Below are positions 35,286-42,624 of a stretch of DNA of 64,000 nt, one piece after another; position 1 is the stretch's first letter, and each line of letters starts with the position of its first letter. This DNA is from an uncultured Sutterella sp. (lineage in GTDB: Bacteria; Pseudomonadota; Gammaproteobacteria; Burkholderiales; Burkholderiaceae_F): assembly GCA_905206365.1 (NCBI GenBank), contig CAJLHF010000002.1, positions 69,861-133,860 of the forward strand, written 5' to 3'. The translations under genes and the position numbers were made by a program. The notes beneath the pieces are model-generated. The model was not told the origin of the DNA, did no database searches, and saw only the letters and a program-made list of their open reading frames with translations.

Positions 35286-37073
35286 TCAGTAGGAGATGGG
35301 GGTTTCGTCAGCTTCGGAAGCGGCGTCCGTGTCGGTTTCGAACGATGCGGGTGAGACTTCGGTTCCGGTCGTTTCGGGTGCTATCGTCTCGACGGAGGTG
35401 CTCGGCATCGGCAACGTCTCGGCCCGATCGATGACGGGAGCGCTTAACGATCCCGATACGGGCGCGGGCACGGCCGGCCGTGCAACGGGCGGGCTCGGTG
35501 GCAAGTCTGCGGGAACGTCTTCGGTGCGGATGAGAATCGAGGTCACGGTCGGCCGGCTGGGCGTTTCCACGGTGGTGCCCGCTTCCGGTAGGGGGGCGGG
35601 CGCAACGGGAGGCTCGGGCAGGGCGATCTTCGGCATGTCGCCCGGAACGGCGAGCTCCTTGGCGGGTACTTCCACAAGCATGCCCGACTTCACCACGACG
35701 GTTCGGGGGACGCGGGCCACGACGGCGGAGACGTCCCGATTGAGCGTGAGCGCGCCCGTTTCGCCGTAATACTGGATGTTGTGACGGTGACTCGCCCACT
35801 GTCGAGCCATCTCGTAAGCGTCGACCCCGAGCGCGAAGAGCCGCTTGGCCGAGAGCGAATACGGCATGGCCGTAGCAAAGCGCGCTTCGAACCCTTCGGC
35901 GTCGTAGCGCACGAGGAGGGGGCACTCCGTGAAGACGAGATTGTCGAGGTCGTATGCGAGCGCGGTGGCCGAAGAGCTCGTACGCGGGTCGCCCGGGTTG
36001 GTGACGGAGCTCGCCCAAATGCGCATGCGTTGCGGAAGGCGGTTGCGAACGAGCCCCGCGGTTTGAGCGTCCATGGCCAGGAGCGCGGACGCAAACGGGG
36101 GTTCGGCCGTGGCGACTTTGGCGCGGCGCTCCGATTCGATGGCTCGAATGCGACTTTTCTGTCGGCGGGCGGCTGCGCCGTCCGCCGGCTTCTCGGCGTG
36201 CAGGGCGGCGATGCGTTGCTGGAATTCCGCCTCGTCCTCGGCGGAGAGCGAGGGCTCAAGCTGCTTTTGTAGTGCGGGGAGTTCCTCGGTCGAGACGACG
36301 AACACTTCGTAATCGACGAGCTTTTCACGCAATACTCGTTCGTAAGCCGAGCAAATGCGTGTTTCCCAGACGCCGTTCGTCGTGAGCAGAGCGATCTTTG
36401 GAGCGCTCCCGCGCTCGGTATGCTCGGGCAGTGCCTGCACGGCCAGTCGCGCGATGTATTCCGCTTCGCTTTCCGTGGACATCGACATCATGATGAGGTT
36501 TTGAGGCGCCGTCGTGCTTTTTTCGGGTACGGCGTTGAGAGCCACCACGGGAATCGGGAGCGACGTACGCGTGGCCAGCGCATCGACGAGGTCGCGCTGT
36601 AGAGGACCGACGACCACGTCCGCTCCCGACATGACGGCGGCGTCGATTTGCTCGTCGACCGAACCGCCAGCCCCGGCGGTCACGGTCAGGATCGTGGCCG
36701 GACGGGCGCTCGTCTTGCTTGCCGCCACGAGACCGTTGGCAACGGTCCGGGACGCAGAGAGGAAAGCCGAACCATCGGGCGGGAGCAGGTAGGCAATGGT
36801 GAGCGTGCGGCGGTTGTCCACTTCGACGGCGGGAAGGCTCGTTGCCGAAGCGTCGACGAACGTCGCGTCGTTCGGTCTGGTGTTAGGTTGCGGCGTGTCG
36901 AATTCCGGAATCGTAGCGGTGGGAGTTCCGACGGGGGCGTCCGAAGAAATTTCGACGACGGCCGGCGGCATCCGAACGTCGAGAGGGGCGGTTTCAGCTC
37001 CCGTTGTCAAAACGGGTAAAGTTAGAAGAACACACCCCCACGCATGGTGGGCGGATACGGATGGACGAGACAC
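35286..37073 (-). CDS. LpoA/LppC-like penicillin-binding protein activator
   Basis: Exported protein of about 595 aa. The region from LTIAYLLPPDGSAFLSASRT to about residue 460 has the periplasmic-binding-protein-like fold of LppC/LpoA, with VVVGPLQRDLVDALAT, IWASSVTNPGDPRTSS and LFALGVDAYEMARQW. The last about 150 residues are Pro/Thr/Ser/Glu-rich. I start at GTG 37073, with GAGG eight bases upstream and a short signal-like segment (CVLLTLPVLTTGA). A TTG at 37118 would run into rsmI. No clean lipobox is seen. The head-to-head pairing with rsmI is the E. coli yraM/yraL arrangement. Confidence 0.82.
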   Translation of the reverse strand: MSRPSVSAHHAWGCVLLTLPVLTTGAETAPLDVRMPPAVVEISSDAPVGTPTATIPEFDTPQPNTRPNDATFVDASATSLPAVEVDNRRTLTIAYLLPPDGSAFLSASRTVANGLVAASKTSARPATILTVTAGAGGSVDEQIDAAVMSGADVVVGPLQRDLVDALATRTSLPIPVVALNAVPEKSTTAPQNLIMMSMSTESEAEYIARLAVQALPEHTERGSAPKIALLTTNGVWETRICSAYERVLREKLVDYEVFVVSTEELPALQKQLEPSLSAEDEAEFQQRIAALHAEKPADGAAARRQKSRIRAIESERRAKVATAEPPFASALLAMDAQTAGLVRNRLPQRMRIWASSVTNPGDPRTSSSATALAYDLDNLVFTECPLLVRYDAEGFEARFATAMPYSLSAKRLFALGVDAYEMARQWASHRHNIQYYGETGALTLNRDVSAVVARVPRTVVVKSGMLVEVPAKELAVPGDMPKIALPEPPVAPAPLPEAGTTVETPSRPTVTSILIRTEDVPADLPPSPPVARPAVPAPVSGSLSAPVIDRAETLPMPSTSVETIAPETTGTEVSPASFETDTDAASEADETPISY

Positions 37074-37092
37074 AACCAAAACCTCGAGTGCT

Positions 37093-37980
37093 ATGTGGTC
37101 TGAAAACGCTTTGATCAAACAGGCCGGCCTCCCGGAGCAGGAGCTTCCGGCCGGTGCTTTCTATATCGTGGGTCTGCCGATCGGTAATGTCGGAGACATC
37201 ACGCTTCGGGCCCTTTGGGTGCTTTCCCACGCGGATGCGGTTGCTGCTGAGGATACAAGAGAAACGCGCAAGTTGCTTGATCGCTTCGGTCTAGACGTGC
37301 GGCTCTTGTCGGTGCGGGAGCACAACGAACGGCACGGCGCCGATCAGATCATAGCTTTGCTCGAGCAAGGGAAGCGCGTCGCACTGGTGACCGATGCGGG
37401 TACGCCCGCCGTTTCCGATCCGGGCGCCCGCGCCGTGGATGCGGTGCGCAAGGCGGGGTACCGTGTCGTTCCCGTTCCGGGCGCAAGCGCCGTCGTGACG
37501 GCGCTTTCGGCGGCGGGTCTTCTCGGACAGGGGTTCACGTTCGCGGGGTTCGTGCCGCCGCAAGCCAAAGCACGGCGCAAGGCGCTTGAGATTCTTGCGG
37601 CTCGCCCCGAACCCTTCGTGCTCTACGAGGCGCCGCACCGTATCGTCGATCTCCTGCAGACGCTCGCCGAAACCGTAGAGCCCGAGCGCGGTATCGTCGT
37701 GGCTCGCGAGATCACGAAGAAATTCGAAACGTTCGTCAAACTTCGGGGCGACGAACTGAGTGCTTGGGCCCGCGCGCACGAGCCCCGCGGCGAGTACGTC
37801 GTGTTGGTCGACGCGCCCGTCATTCGCAACGAGGAATTGAGCGAAGCCGACATGAAGTGGATTCGGGCGCTCGGCGAGGAGTTGCCCGCGTCGCGTTTGG
37901 CCGCGGCCGCGGCCAAAGCGACGGGTTTGCCGCGTCAGAAAATCTACGCGCTTCTCGCCAAATCGGAGGACGACGCGTAA
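37093..37980 (+). CDS. rsmI: 16S rRNA (cytidine(1402)-2'-O)-methyltransferase RsmI
   Basis: SAM-dependent ribose methyltransferase of the tetrapyrrole-methylase fold, 295 aa. The start is ATG 37093. Family motifs are YIVGLPIGNVGDITLRAL, AAEDTRETRKLLDRFG, ALVTDAGTPAVSDPGA and VPVPGASAVVTALSAAGL. Only 19 bases separate its start from that of the divergent LpoA-like gene, so its promoter must lie within the neighbour. Confidence 0.95.
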   Translation: MWSENALIKQAGLPEQELPAGAFYIVGLPIGNVGDITLRALWVLSHADAVAAEDTRETRKLLDRFGLDVRLLSVREHNERHGADQIIALLEQGKRVALVTDAGTPAVSDPGARAVDAVRKAGYRVVPVPGASAVVTALSAAGLLGQGFTFAGFVPPQAKARRKALEILAARPEPFVLYEAPHRIVDLLQTLAETVEPERGIVVAREITKKFETFVKLRGDELSAWARAHEPRGEYVVLVDAPVIRNEELSEADMKWIRALGEELPASRLAAAAAKATGLPRQKIYALLAKSEDDA

Positions 37981-38028
37981 GGCGCCCGGGCGGTCGGTGC
38001 TCGTCCCCAACACACCAAGGAGAGTCGG

Positions 38029-39162
38029 ATGGTCAAAAACGAATCTTCATCGAGCGACCCTCGGGCCGCCGAAAAGCCGACGGCGTCGCCCCGCGTCGTT
38101 CCGCCCTATGAGAACGAGCGGGTCGAGCGTCCCCCTCGCTTTCGTACGACTCGCGATGTCGTCAATTACGTCAAGCGCGAAATGACCTTGCGCGGGTACG
38201 CGCGCAAAGAGGACCTGATCGAAGAGATTCTCTCTGGGCAGGCGGGCGTGGACCGGGAGGCCATTTTGCGTTCGTTGCTCCGTAGGGTCGTCAAAGGCAA
38301 GACGAAGAAAGATGCCGACGAGGATCAATTGAATCCCGACTGGCGCTCGGGGGCGTACCCGTACGTGAGTCGGATGAAGCGCAAGACCTACGAGGCCGAG
38401 AAGTATCGCCTGCAGGTCGAACTTCTGAAGCTTCAGGCCTGGGTTCGGGAAACTGGTCAGAAGGTGGTGGTGATTTTCGAAGGCCGCGATGCGGCGGGCA
38501 AAGGCGGAACGATCAAACGCTTCATGGAGCACCTCAACCCCCGTTCGGCGCGGGTTGCGGCGCTCTCCACGCCGACTGAAACCGAACGCGGTCAGTGGTA
38601 CTTTCAACGCTACGTTCAGCACCTGCCAACCCGGGGCGAGATCGTATTTTTCGACCGCTCGTGGTACAACCGCGCGGGCGTCGAGCGCGTGATGGGCTTT
38701 TGCACCGACGAGGAGTACCGGGAATTCATGCGACAGGTTCCCGAGTTCGAACGCAATCTCGTTCGCTCCGATACGTATCTCATCAAATTCTGGTTCTCGG
38801 TGAGCCGCGAGGAGCAACGTCGACGCTTTCAGGAGCGGCAGGTTCACCCGTTGAAGCGCTGGAAACTTTCGCCCATCGACCTTGCGTCTCTCGACAAATG
38901 GGATGACTACACGCGGGCCAAAGAGGCGATGTTCCTTGCTACCGATACGTCGGAAGCGCCGTGGACGGTGGTGAAGTCCGACGACAAAAAGCGAGCTCGC
39001 CTCAATGCCATGCGCTACGTGTTGCACGCGATTCCGTACGCCAACCGCGACCTTGAGGCGGTGGGCAAGGTCGATCCCCTGATCGTCGGGCGTGCGAGCA
39101 CTATGTTCGAAGCGGCCGAGCCGCACGGAGAGAATCTCTCGTCGGGCGAGAAACCTGCCTGA
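38029..39162 (+). CDS. ppk2: Polyphosphate kinase 2 (PPK2 family)
   Basis: Transfers phosphate between polyphosphate and nucleotides; 377 aa. The core starts near residue 125 after a charged N-terminal extension. Motifs are Walker A VIFEGRDAAGKGGTIKRF, the PPK2 signature LSTPTETERGQWYFQRY, Walker B EIVFFDRSWYNRAGVERVMG and the lid KRWKLSPIDLASLDKWDDY. Direction (ATP/GTP making or polyP making) cannot be told. The start has AAGGAGA seven bases upstream. It is followed by the parS sites and a terminator. Confidence 0.93.
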   Translation: MVKNESSSSDPRAAEKPTASPRVVPPYENERVERPPRFRTTRDVVNYVKREMTLRGYARKEDLIEEILSGQAGVDREAILRSLLRRVVKGKTKKDADEDQLNPDWRSGAYPYVSRMKRKTYEAEKYRLQVELLKLQAWVRETGQKVVVIFEGRDAAGKGGTIKRFMEHLNPRSARVAALSTPTETERGQWYFQRYVQHLPTRGEIVFFDRSWYNRAGVERVMGFCTDEEYREFMRQVPEFERNLVRSDTYLIKFWFSVSREEQRRRFQERQVHPLKRWKLSPIDLASLDKWDDYTRAKEAMFLATDTSEAPWTVVKSDDKKRARLNAMRYVLHAIPYANRDLEAVGKVDPLIVGRASTMFEAAEPHGENLSSGEKPA

Positions 39163-39174
39163 CGGCACGTCGCA

Positions 39175-39190
39175 TGTTTCACGTGAAACA
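39175..39190. promoter_or_regulatory. parS centromere site 1
   Basis: The 16-base palindrome TGTTTCACGTGAAACA is the canonical bacterial parS site bound by ParB. It lies 12 bases after the PPK2 stop codon. Confidence 0.9.
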
Positions 39191-39243
39191 CGATTCCGTT
39201 GCTCGGGGTACCGGATTGTTGCGTCGGGATCCGCACCAATGCA

Positions 39244-39269
39244 AAACGCCCTCCGGTCGGAGGGCGTTT
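39244..39269. terminator. Bidirectional terminator overlapping parS site 2
   Basis: AAACGCCCTCC pairs with GGAGGGCGTTT across GGTC. It serves convergent ppk2 and the CBS-protein gene. Its right arm supplies the first five bases of the second parS site. Confidence 0.8.
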
Positions 39270-39280
39270 CACGTGAAACG
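39265..39280. promoter_or_regulatory. parS centromere site 2
   Basis: CGTTTCACGTGAAACG keeps the full 14-base palindromic core GTTTCACGTGAAAC and differs from the canonical site only at the outer pair. It starts 90 bases after the start of site 1. Confidence 0.85.
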
Positions 39281-39294
39281 TGGCGGCGAAAACC

Positions 39295-39756
39295 TCAGGG
39301 GTCCGAGCGCAACGCGACTTCTCGGGTCTTTGACGAATGGATGTTTCGAACGAGGCTGCCGAGCAGTTCGGAGAGTTCTTCGATCAGATTCGAATTGGAA
39401 ATCACACCGACAAGCTTGCCGGTTTCGTCGACGATCGGAAGGCGGCGCACGCCGAACTCGCGCATGCGGGCGAGGGCGGTCACCATGCCTTCGTTGGGGG
39501 CGGCGGTGACGACGGGAGCCGTCATGATGTCTTTGACCGCAAGCTTTTCGGGATCGAGGCGACGGGCGACGACTTCGATGGCGATGTCGCGGTCGGTGAT
39601 CATGCCGATCGGTTTTTGGGCTTCGTCGACGACCACGAGGCTACCGACGTGTTCGAGACGCATCTGAGCGGCGCAATCGACGATGTTTTTGTCGGCTTTG
39701 ATGGTGGCCACCTCATGGACGGCCATGTCGATGACTTTCAGGGAACGGGTGCGCAT
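39295..39756 (-). CDS. Tandem CBS-domain protein
   Basis: Cytoplasmic protein of 153 aa made of two CBS motifs (about 10-70 and 75-140). Repeated features are SLVVVDEAQKPIGMITDRDI and RRLPIVDETGKLVGVISNSN, which form a nucleotide-binding Bateman module. There is no catalytic partner domain. It may sense AMP/ATP or related ligands; the target is unknown. The start is ATG 39756; a TTG three codons earlier is possible. Confidence 0.88.
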   Translation of the reverse strand: MRTRSLKVIDMAVHEVATIKADKNIVDCAAQMRLEHVGSLVVVDEAQKPIGMITDRDIAIEVVARRLDPEKLAVKDIMTAPVVTAAPNEGMVTALARMREFGVRRLPIVDETGKLVGVISNSNLIEELSELLGSLVRNIHSSKTREVALRSDP

Positions 39757-39854
39757 GGGCGACAACTCTGGTTAAACGAGCCGCCGAGCGGCTCAGTGAA
39801 GACGGTAGTTCGATTGTATCCAAATCGACGGGGAGGACGAGCCGCGGCGGCCGA

Positions 39855-40751
39855 TCAGTCGTCCGACTCGTCGTCGGCGCCCAGAGGGGCGAGCGCGTTG
39901 AAGTTATAGAGACGCCGGTCCATGAGGTGCGAGGGCGAAACGCGCTGCAGGCTCATGAAAATGTTGTAAATGCGACCGGGGAATTCGCGGTCCCACTCGC
40001 GGATGAGCTCCTTCACTTCCTGACGTTTCAGATTTTCCCCCGCGCCGCAAATGCCCTTGCCTGCGAGCGGGTAGGCGCGCGCCTTGGCGAGCTTTTCCGT
40101 CTCGTACTCGCGCACGTACGCAAGCGGCCGGATCACGATGTTTTTTCCATCGTCGCTGCGAAGCACGGGTGGCATGGCCTTCATGCGTCCGCCGTAAAAG
40201 AGGTTGAGAAGGAGCGTGCCCACGATGTCGTCCATGTGGTGCCCGAGCGCGATCTTGTTGCAACCGCGCTCCTGCGCAACGCGGTAAAGAATGCCGCGAC
40301 GCAGGCGGGCGCAGAGCGAGCAGACGTTCTTCCCTTCGGGGATCAGACGCTGAATGATCGAATAAGTGTCCTGATCTTCGATGTGATAGGGCACGCCCGT
40401 CGAGGCCAGCCACGCGGCGAGCGCTTCGCGGGGAAAGGCGGGGATGTGCTGGTCGACGTTGACGGCTTCGAGTTCGAAGCGAATCGGTGCTCGTTGCTGC
40501 AAAACGCGCAGCGTGTCAAGGAGCACGTAACTGTCTTTGCCGCCGCTCATCGCCACCATGACGCGGTCGCCGTCTTCGATCATGTTGAAGTCGGTAATGG
40601 CCTGCGCGGTGAGTCGAATCACGCGTTTTTCGAGTTTTTTTTGCGAAAACGAAAGTTGATTGCGCGCGGAAAGCGTCATCTGTTTGACCGGCGTGTCGGT
40701 ACGAAAGACGGGATCCGAAACGAGCGAGAAATGGATGGGAGTTTCAGGCAT
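39855..40751 (-). CDS. ttcA: tRNA 2-thiocytidine(32) synthetase TtcA
   Basis: ATP- and iron-sulfur-dependent enzyme that thiolates C32 of tRNA, 298 aa. It has PP-loop MSGGKDSYVLLDTL, CSLCARLRRGILY with the Cys pair for the cluster, GHHMDDIVGTLLLNLFYGG and GKGICGAGENLKRQEV with a further Cys. It is followed from upstream by folB (21-base gap). Confidence 0.95.
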   Translation of the reverse strand: MPETPIHFSLVSDPVFRTDTPVKQMTLSARNQLSFSQKKLEKRVIRLTAQAITDFNMIEDGDRVMVAMSGGKDSYVLLDTLRVLQQRAPIRFELEAVNVDQHIPAFPREALAAWLASTGVPYHIEDQDTYSIIQRLIPEGKNVCSLCARLRRGILYRVAQERGCNKIALGHHMDDIVGTLLLNLFYGGRMKAMPPVLRSDDGKNIVIRPLAYVREYETEKLAKARAYPLAGKGICGAGENLKRQEVKELIREWDREFPGRIYNIFMSLQRVSPSHLMDRRLYNFNALAPLGADDESDD

Positions 40752-40772
40752 ACGGGTGTCGGTCGGAGGTGA

Positions 40773-41195
40773 TCAAGAACGGGGATCGGGTCTGCGCCAG
40801 ACTTCGAGGCCGACCGATTCGACGTCGGCGTAGGCTTCGAGCTTGGCGGAGGCCACCCGAACGAGGAGGATGTCGGGGTGGGTGCAGAGTGCGTCGGCCA
40901 TGCGGTCGACCAGTGTTTCCTGCAGGTCGATGTGCCCGGAAAGGGCGGTCGTGCGCATTGCGTCAACGATCCAATCGTAGTTGAGGACGTTTTCCAGACG
41001 GTCCTGCGTCGGACGCAAAGGCACCCAGACGTCGCAGTCGAGTCGTACTTTCTGAAGGCGGTTTCGCTCGTGCTCGTAGGCGCCGATGGCGCATTGAAGC
41101 GTAAGGCCCCGAACGCTGATGCGTCGGGACGTGAAGCGGAGGTCGTCGGGAATCGTTAAGGCAAACACGGTGAAGCGTCCGGCAAAAACGCACAT
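40773..41195 (-). CDS. folB: Dihydroneopterin aldolase family protein
   Basis: Folate-pathway enzyme family that splits 7,8-dihydroneopterin, about 140 aa. The pattern ISVRGLTLQCAIGAYEHERN, followed by VRLDCDVWVPL and SAKLEAYADVESVGLEVWR, fits FolB. The family Tyr/Glu-Lys active-site pattern is partly visible (YEHER; SAKLEAY). The start is uncertain: ATG 41195 adds about 25 residues before the usual FolB beginning, and GTG 41171 is an alternative. It diverges from the DUF2905 gene by 36 bases. Confidence 0.85.
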   Translation of the reverse strand: MCVFAGRFTVFALTIPDDLRFTSRRISVRGLTLQCAIGAYEHERNRLQKVRLDCDVWVPLRPTQDRLENVLNYDWIVDAMRTTALSGHIDLQETLVDRMADALCTHPDILLVRVASAKLEAYADVESVGLEVWRRPDPRS

Positions 41196-41231
41196 TCTAG
41201 CCGCGGGGACGATCGGTACAATGGACGAACT

Positions 41232-41423
41232 ATGCGTTGGTTTCTTGTTCTCTTCGTTCTGTTGCTCGTGCTGCTTTCCTGCATGCCCTTTCTCTCCAAG
41301 TTCGGGCTCGGCCGTCTGCCGGGAGACCTGAACTTCACGGTGTTCGGGCGACGCATCGAACTGCCCTTCATGAGCACGATTCTGCTCGCGGCCGCGGCGT
41401 TCGTTATCGCCCGTCTCATCTGA
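41232..41423 (+). CDS. DUF2905 small membrane protein
   Basis: A 63-residue protein with two membrane helices and a conserved central loop GLGRLPGDLNFTVFGRRIELPF. This is the DUF2905 signature (GRLPGD, then a FPxxT-like segment before helix 2). Function is unknown. It is alone on the plus strand and ends 14 bases before the convergent cca stop. Confidence 0.85.
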   Translation: MRWFLVLFVLLLVLLSCMPFLSKFGLGRLPGDLNFTVFGRRIELPFMSTILLAAAAFVIARLI

Positions 41424-41437
41424 GGGCGAGGGACGGG

Positions 41438-42580
41438 TTACGAGCGTTGAGCTCGTTCGTGCTCAAGATGCTCCGCACACGCGAGGAGCGCTTCGAGTCG
41501 AGCCGCGCGAACGGCCCCGGGAATGGCACGGGGTTCGGTCTGAGCTTTAGCAACGGTCCCCGCATCAATCGAGGTCCATGCGCCGAGGAGCTTCGAGAGC
41601 TCGCCCGGCGACCACCGGACGGAGCGACCTTCGACCTCCGCGATTCGCGAGTGGAAAAGAAGCAACGCTTCGGCGCGTTCCCGGCGGCGAACGACGTCAA
41701 TTTTCTCGAAGACCCGAGCCGCGGTTTCGGGAGTGTTCATGCCGAAAAGCGCGTCGCGTTGCGACCAGAAGGTTTGGGCCAGACTCAAAGCGGACGCTGG
41801 TGCGCGAACGGATTTCAGAAAGCGCAGTGCCGCATCTCCCGTTTTGGCGCCCGAAGTGAGGGCGAGAAGCCGCAGATCCAACGAAGCTTTGTCGCGGGCG
41901 AGTCGCTCCAAAAGCGCTCGTACGGAAGGTGTGAGCGCGATGTCGGCGTAAAGACGCGGCCAAAAGCCGCAGGCTTCAAGTTCGTCGAGCATGCGCAAGG
42001 GCGCCGCGGACAAGAGGCCGCGGGAGATTTCCGAGAAAATCCGCTCGGGAACAAGCGCGTCGACTTCACCTGCGTCCACCATACGGCGCATGAGGGCGAG
42101 CGTTTCGTCGGCCACGTGAAAGTCGGGAAACCGCGCCGCAAAGCGGGCTGCACGCAGGATGCGAACAGGGTCCTCTTCAAAGGCCGGACTGACGTGCCGA
42201 AGTCGCCGGGCTTTCAAGTCTTCAAGCCCACCGTAAGGATCGATCAACCGTCCGTCGTCGTCAAGTGCCATGGCGTTGATCGTCAGATCGCGACGGCGGA
42301 GATCCTCTTCCAACGTGACATCGGGGGCTGTATGGAATACGAATCCGTGGTAGCCCGGAGCGGTCTTGCGCTCCGTGCGGGCGAGCGCGTATTCCTCGTG
42401 GGTTTGGGGGTGGAGAAACACCGGGAAGTCGTTGCCGACCGGCAGGTAGCCGCGGGCCAGCATCTCTTCTGGCGTAGCTCCGACCACCACCCAGTCGCGG
42501 TCGCTCGGAGGTTGGGGGCGGCCCGTGAGATGGGCCAGAAGTCGATCGCGGACACAGCCGCCGACAAGATAGACGTGCAT
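41438..42580 (-). CDS. cca: CCA tRNA nucleotidyltransferase
   Basis: Adds or repairs the 3' CCA of tRNAs; 380 aa from ATG 42580. The nucleotidyltransferase head has VYLVGGCVRDRLL and the catalytic DRDWVVVG Asp pair. Next are DLRRRDLTINAMA, IDPYGGLEDLKARRLRHV and FEEDPVRILRAARFAARF, the class II family motifs. A C-terminal HD phosphohydrolase domain appears reduced or absent: length is below the 412 of E. coli and no clear HD pair is seen. Confidence 0.95.
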   Translation of the reverse strand: MHVYLVGGCVRDRLLAHLTGRPQPPSDRDWVVVGATPEEMLARGYLPVGNDFPVFLHPQTHEEYALARTERKTAPGYHGFVFHTAPDVTLEEDLRRRDLTINAMALDDDGRLIDPYGGLEDLKARRLRHVSPAFEEDPVRILRAARFAARFPDFHVADETLALMRRMVDAGEVDALVPERIFSEISRGLLSAAPLRMLDELEACGFWPRLYADIALTPSVRALLERLARDKASLDLRLLALTSGAKTGDAALRFLKSVRAPASALSLAQTFWSQRDALFGMNTPETAARVFEKIDVVRRRERAEALLLFHSRIAEVEGRSVRWSPGELSKLLGAWTSIDAGTVAKAQTEPRAIPGAVRAARLEALLACAEHLEHERAQRS

Positions 42581-42624
42581 GACGATGGGACCGCACCGAA
42601 CGGGGCGGCAAACGATAAAGGCAT

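Noticed and set aside
39174..39300. Short plus-strand frame beginning MFHVKH near the PPK2 end
   Set aside because: This is the translation of the parS palindrome; such starts are a known artefact around parS, and the frame has no homology or coding features.
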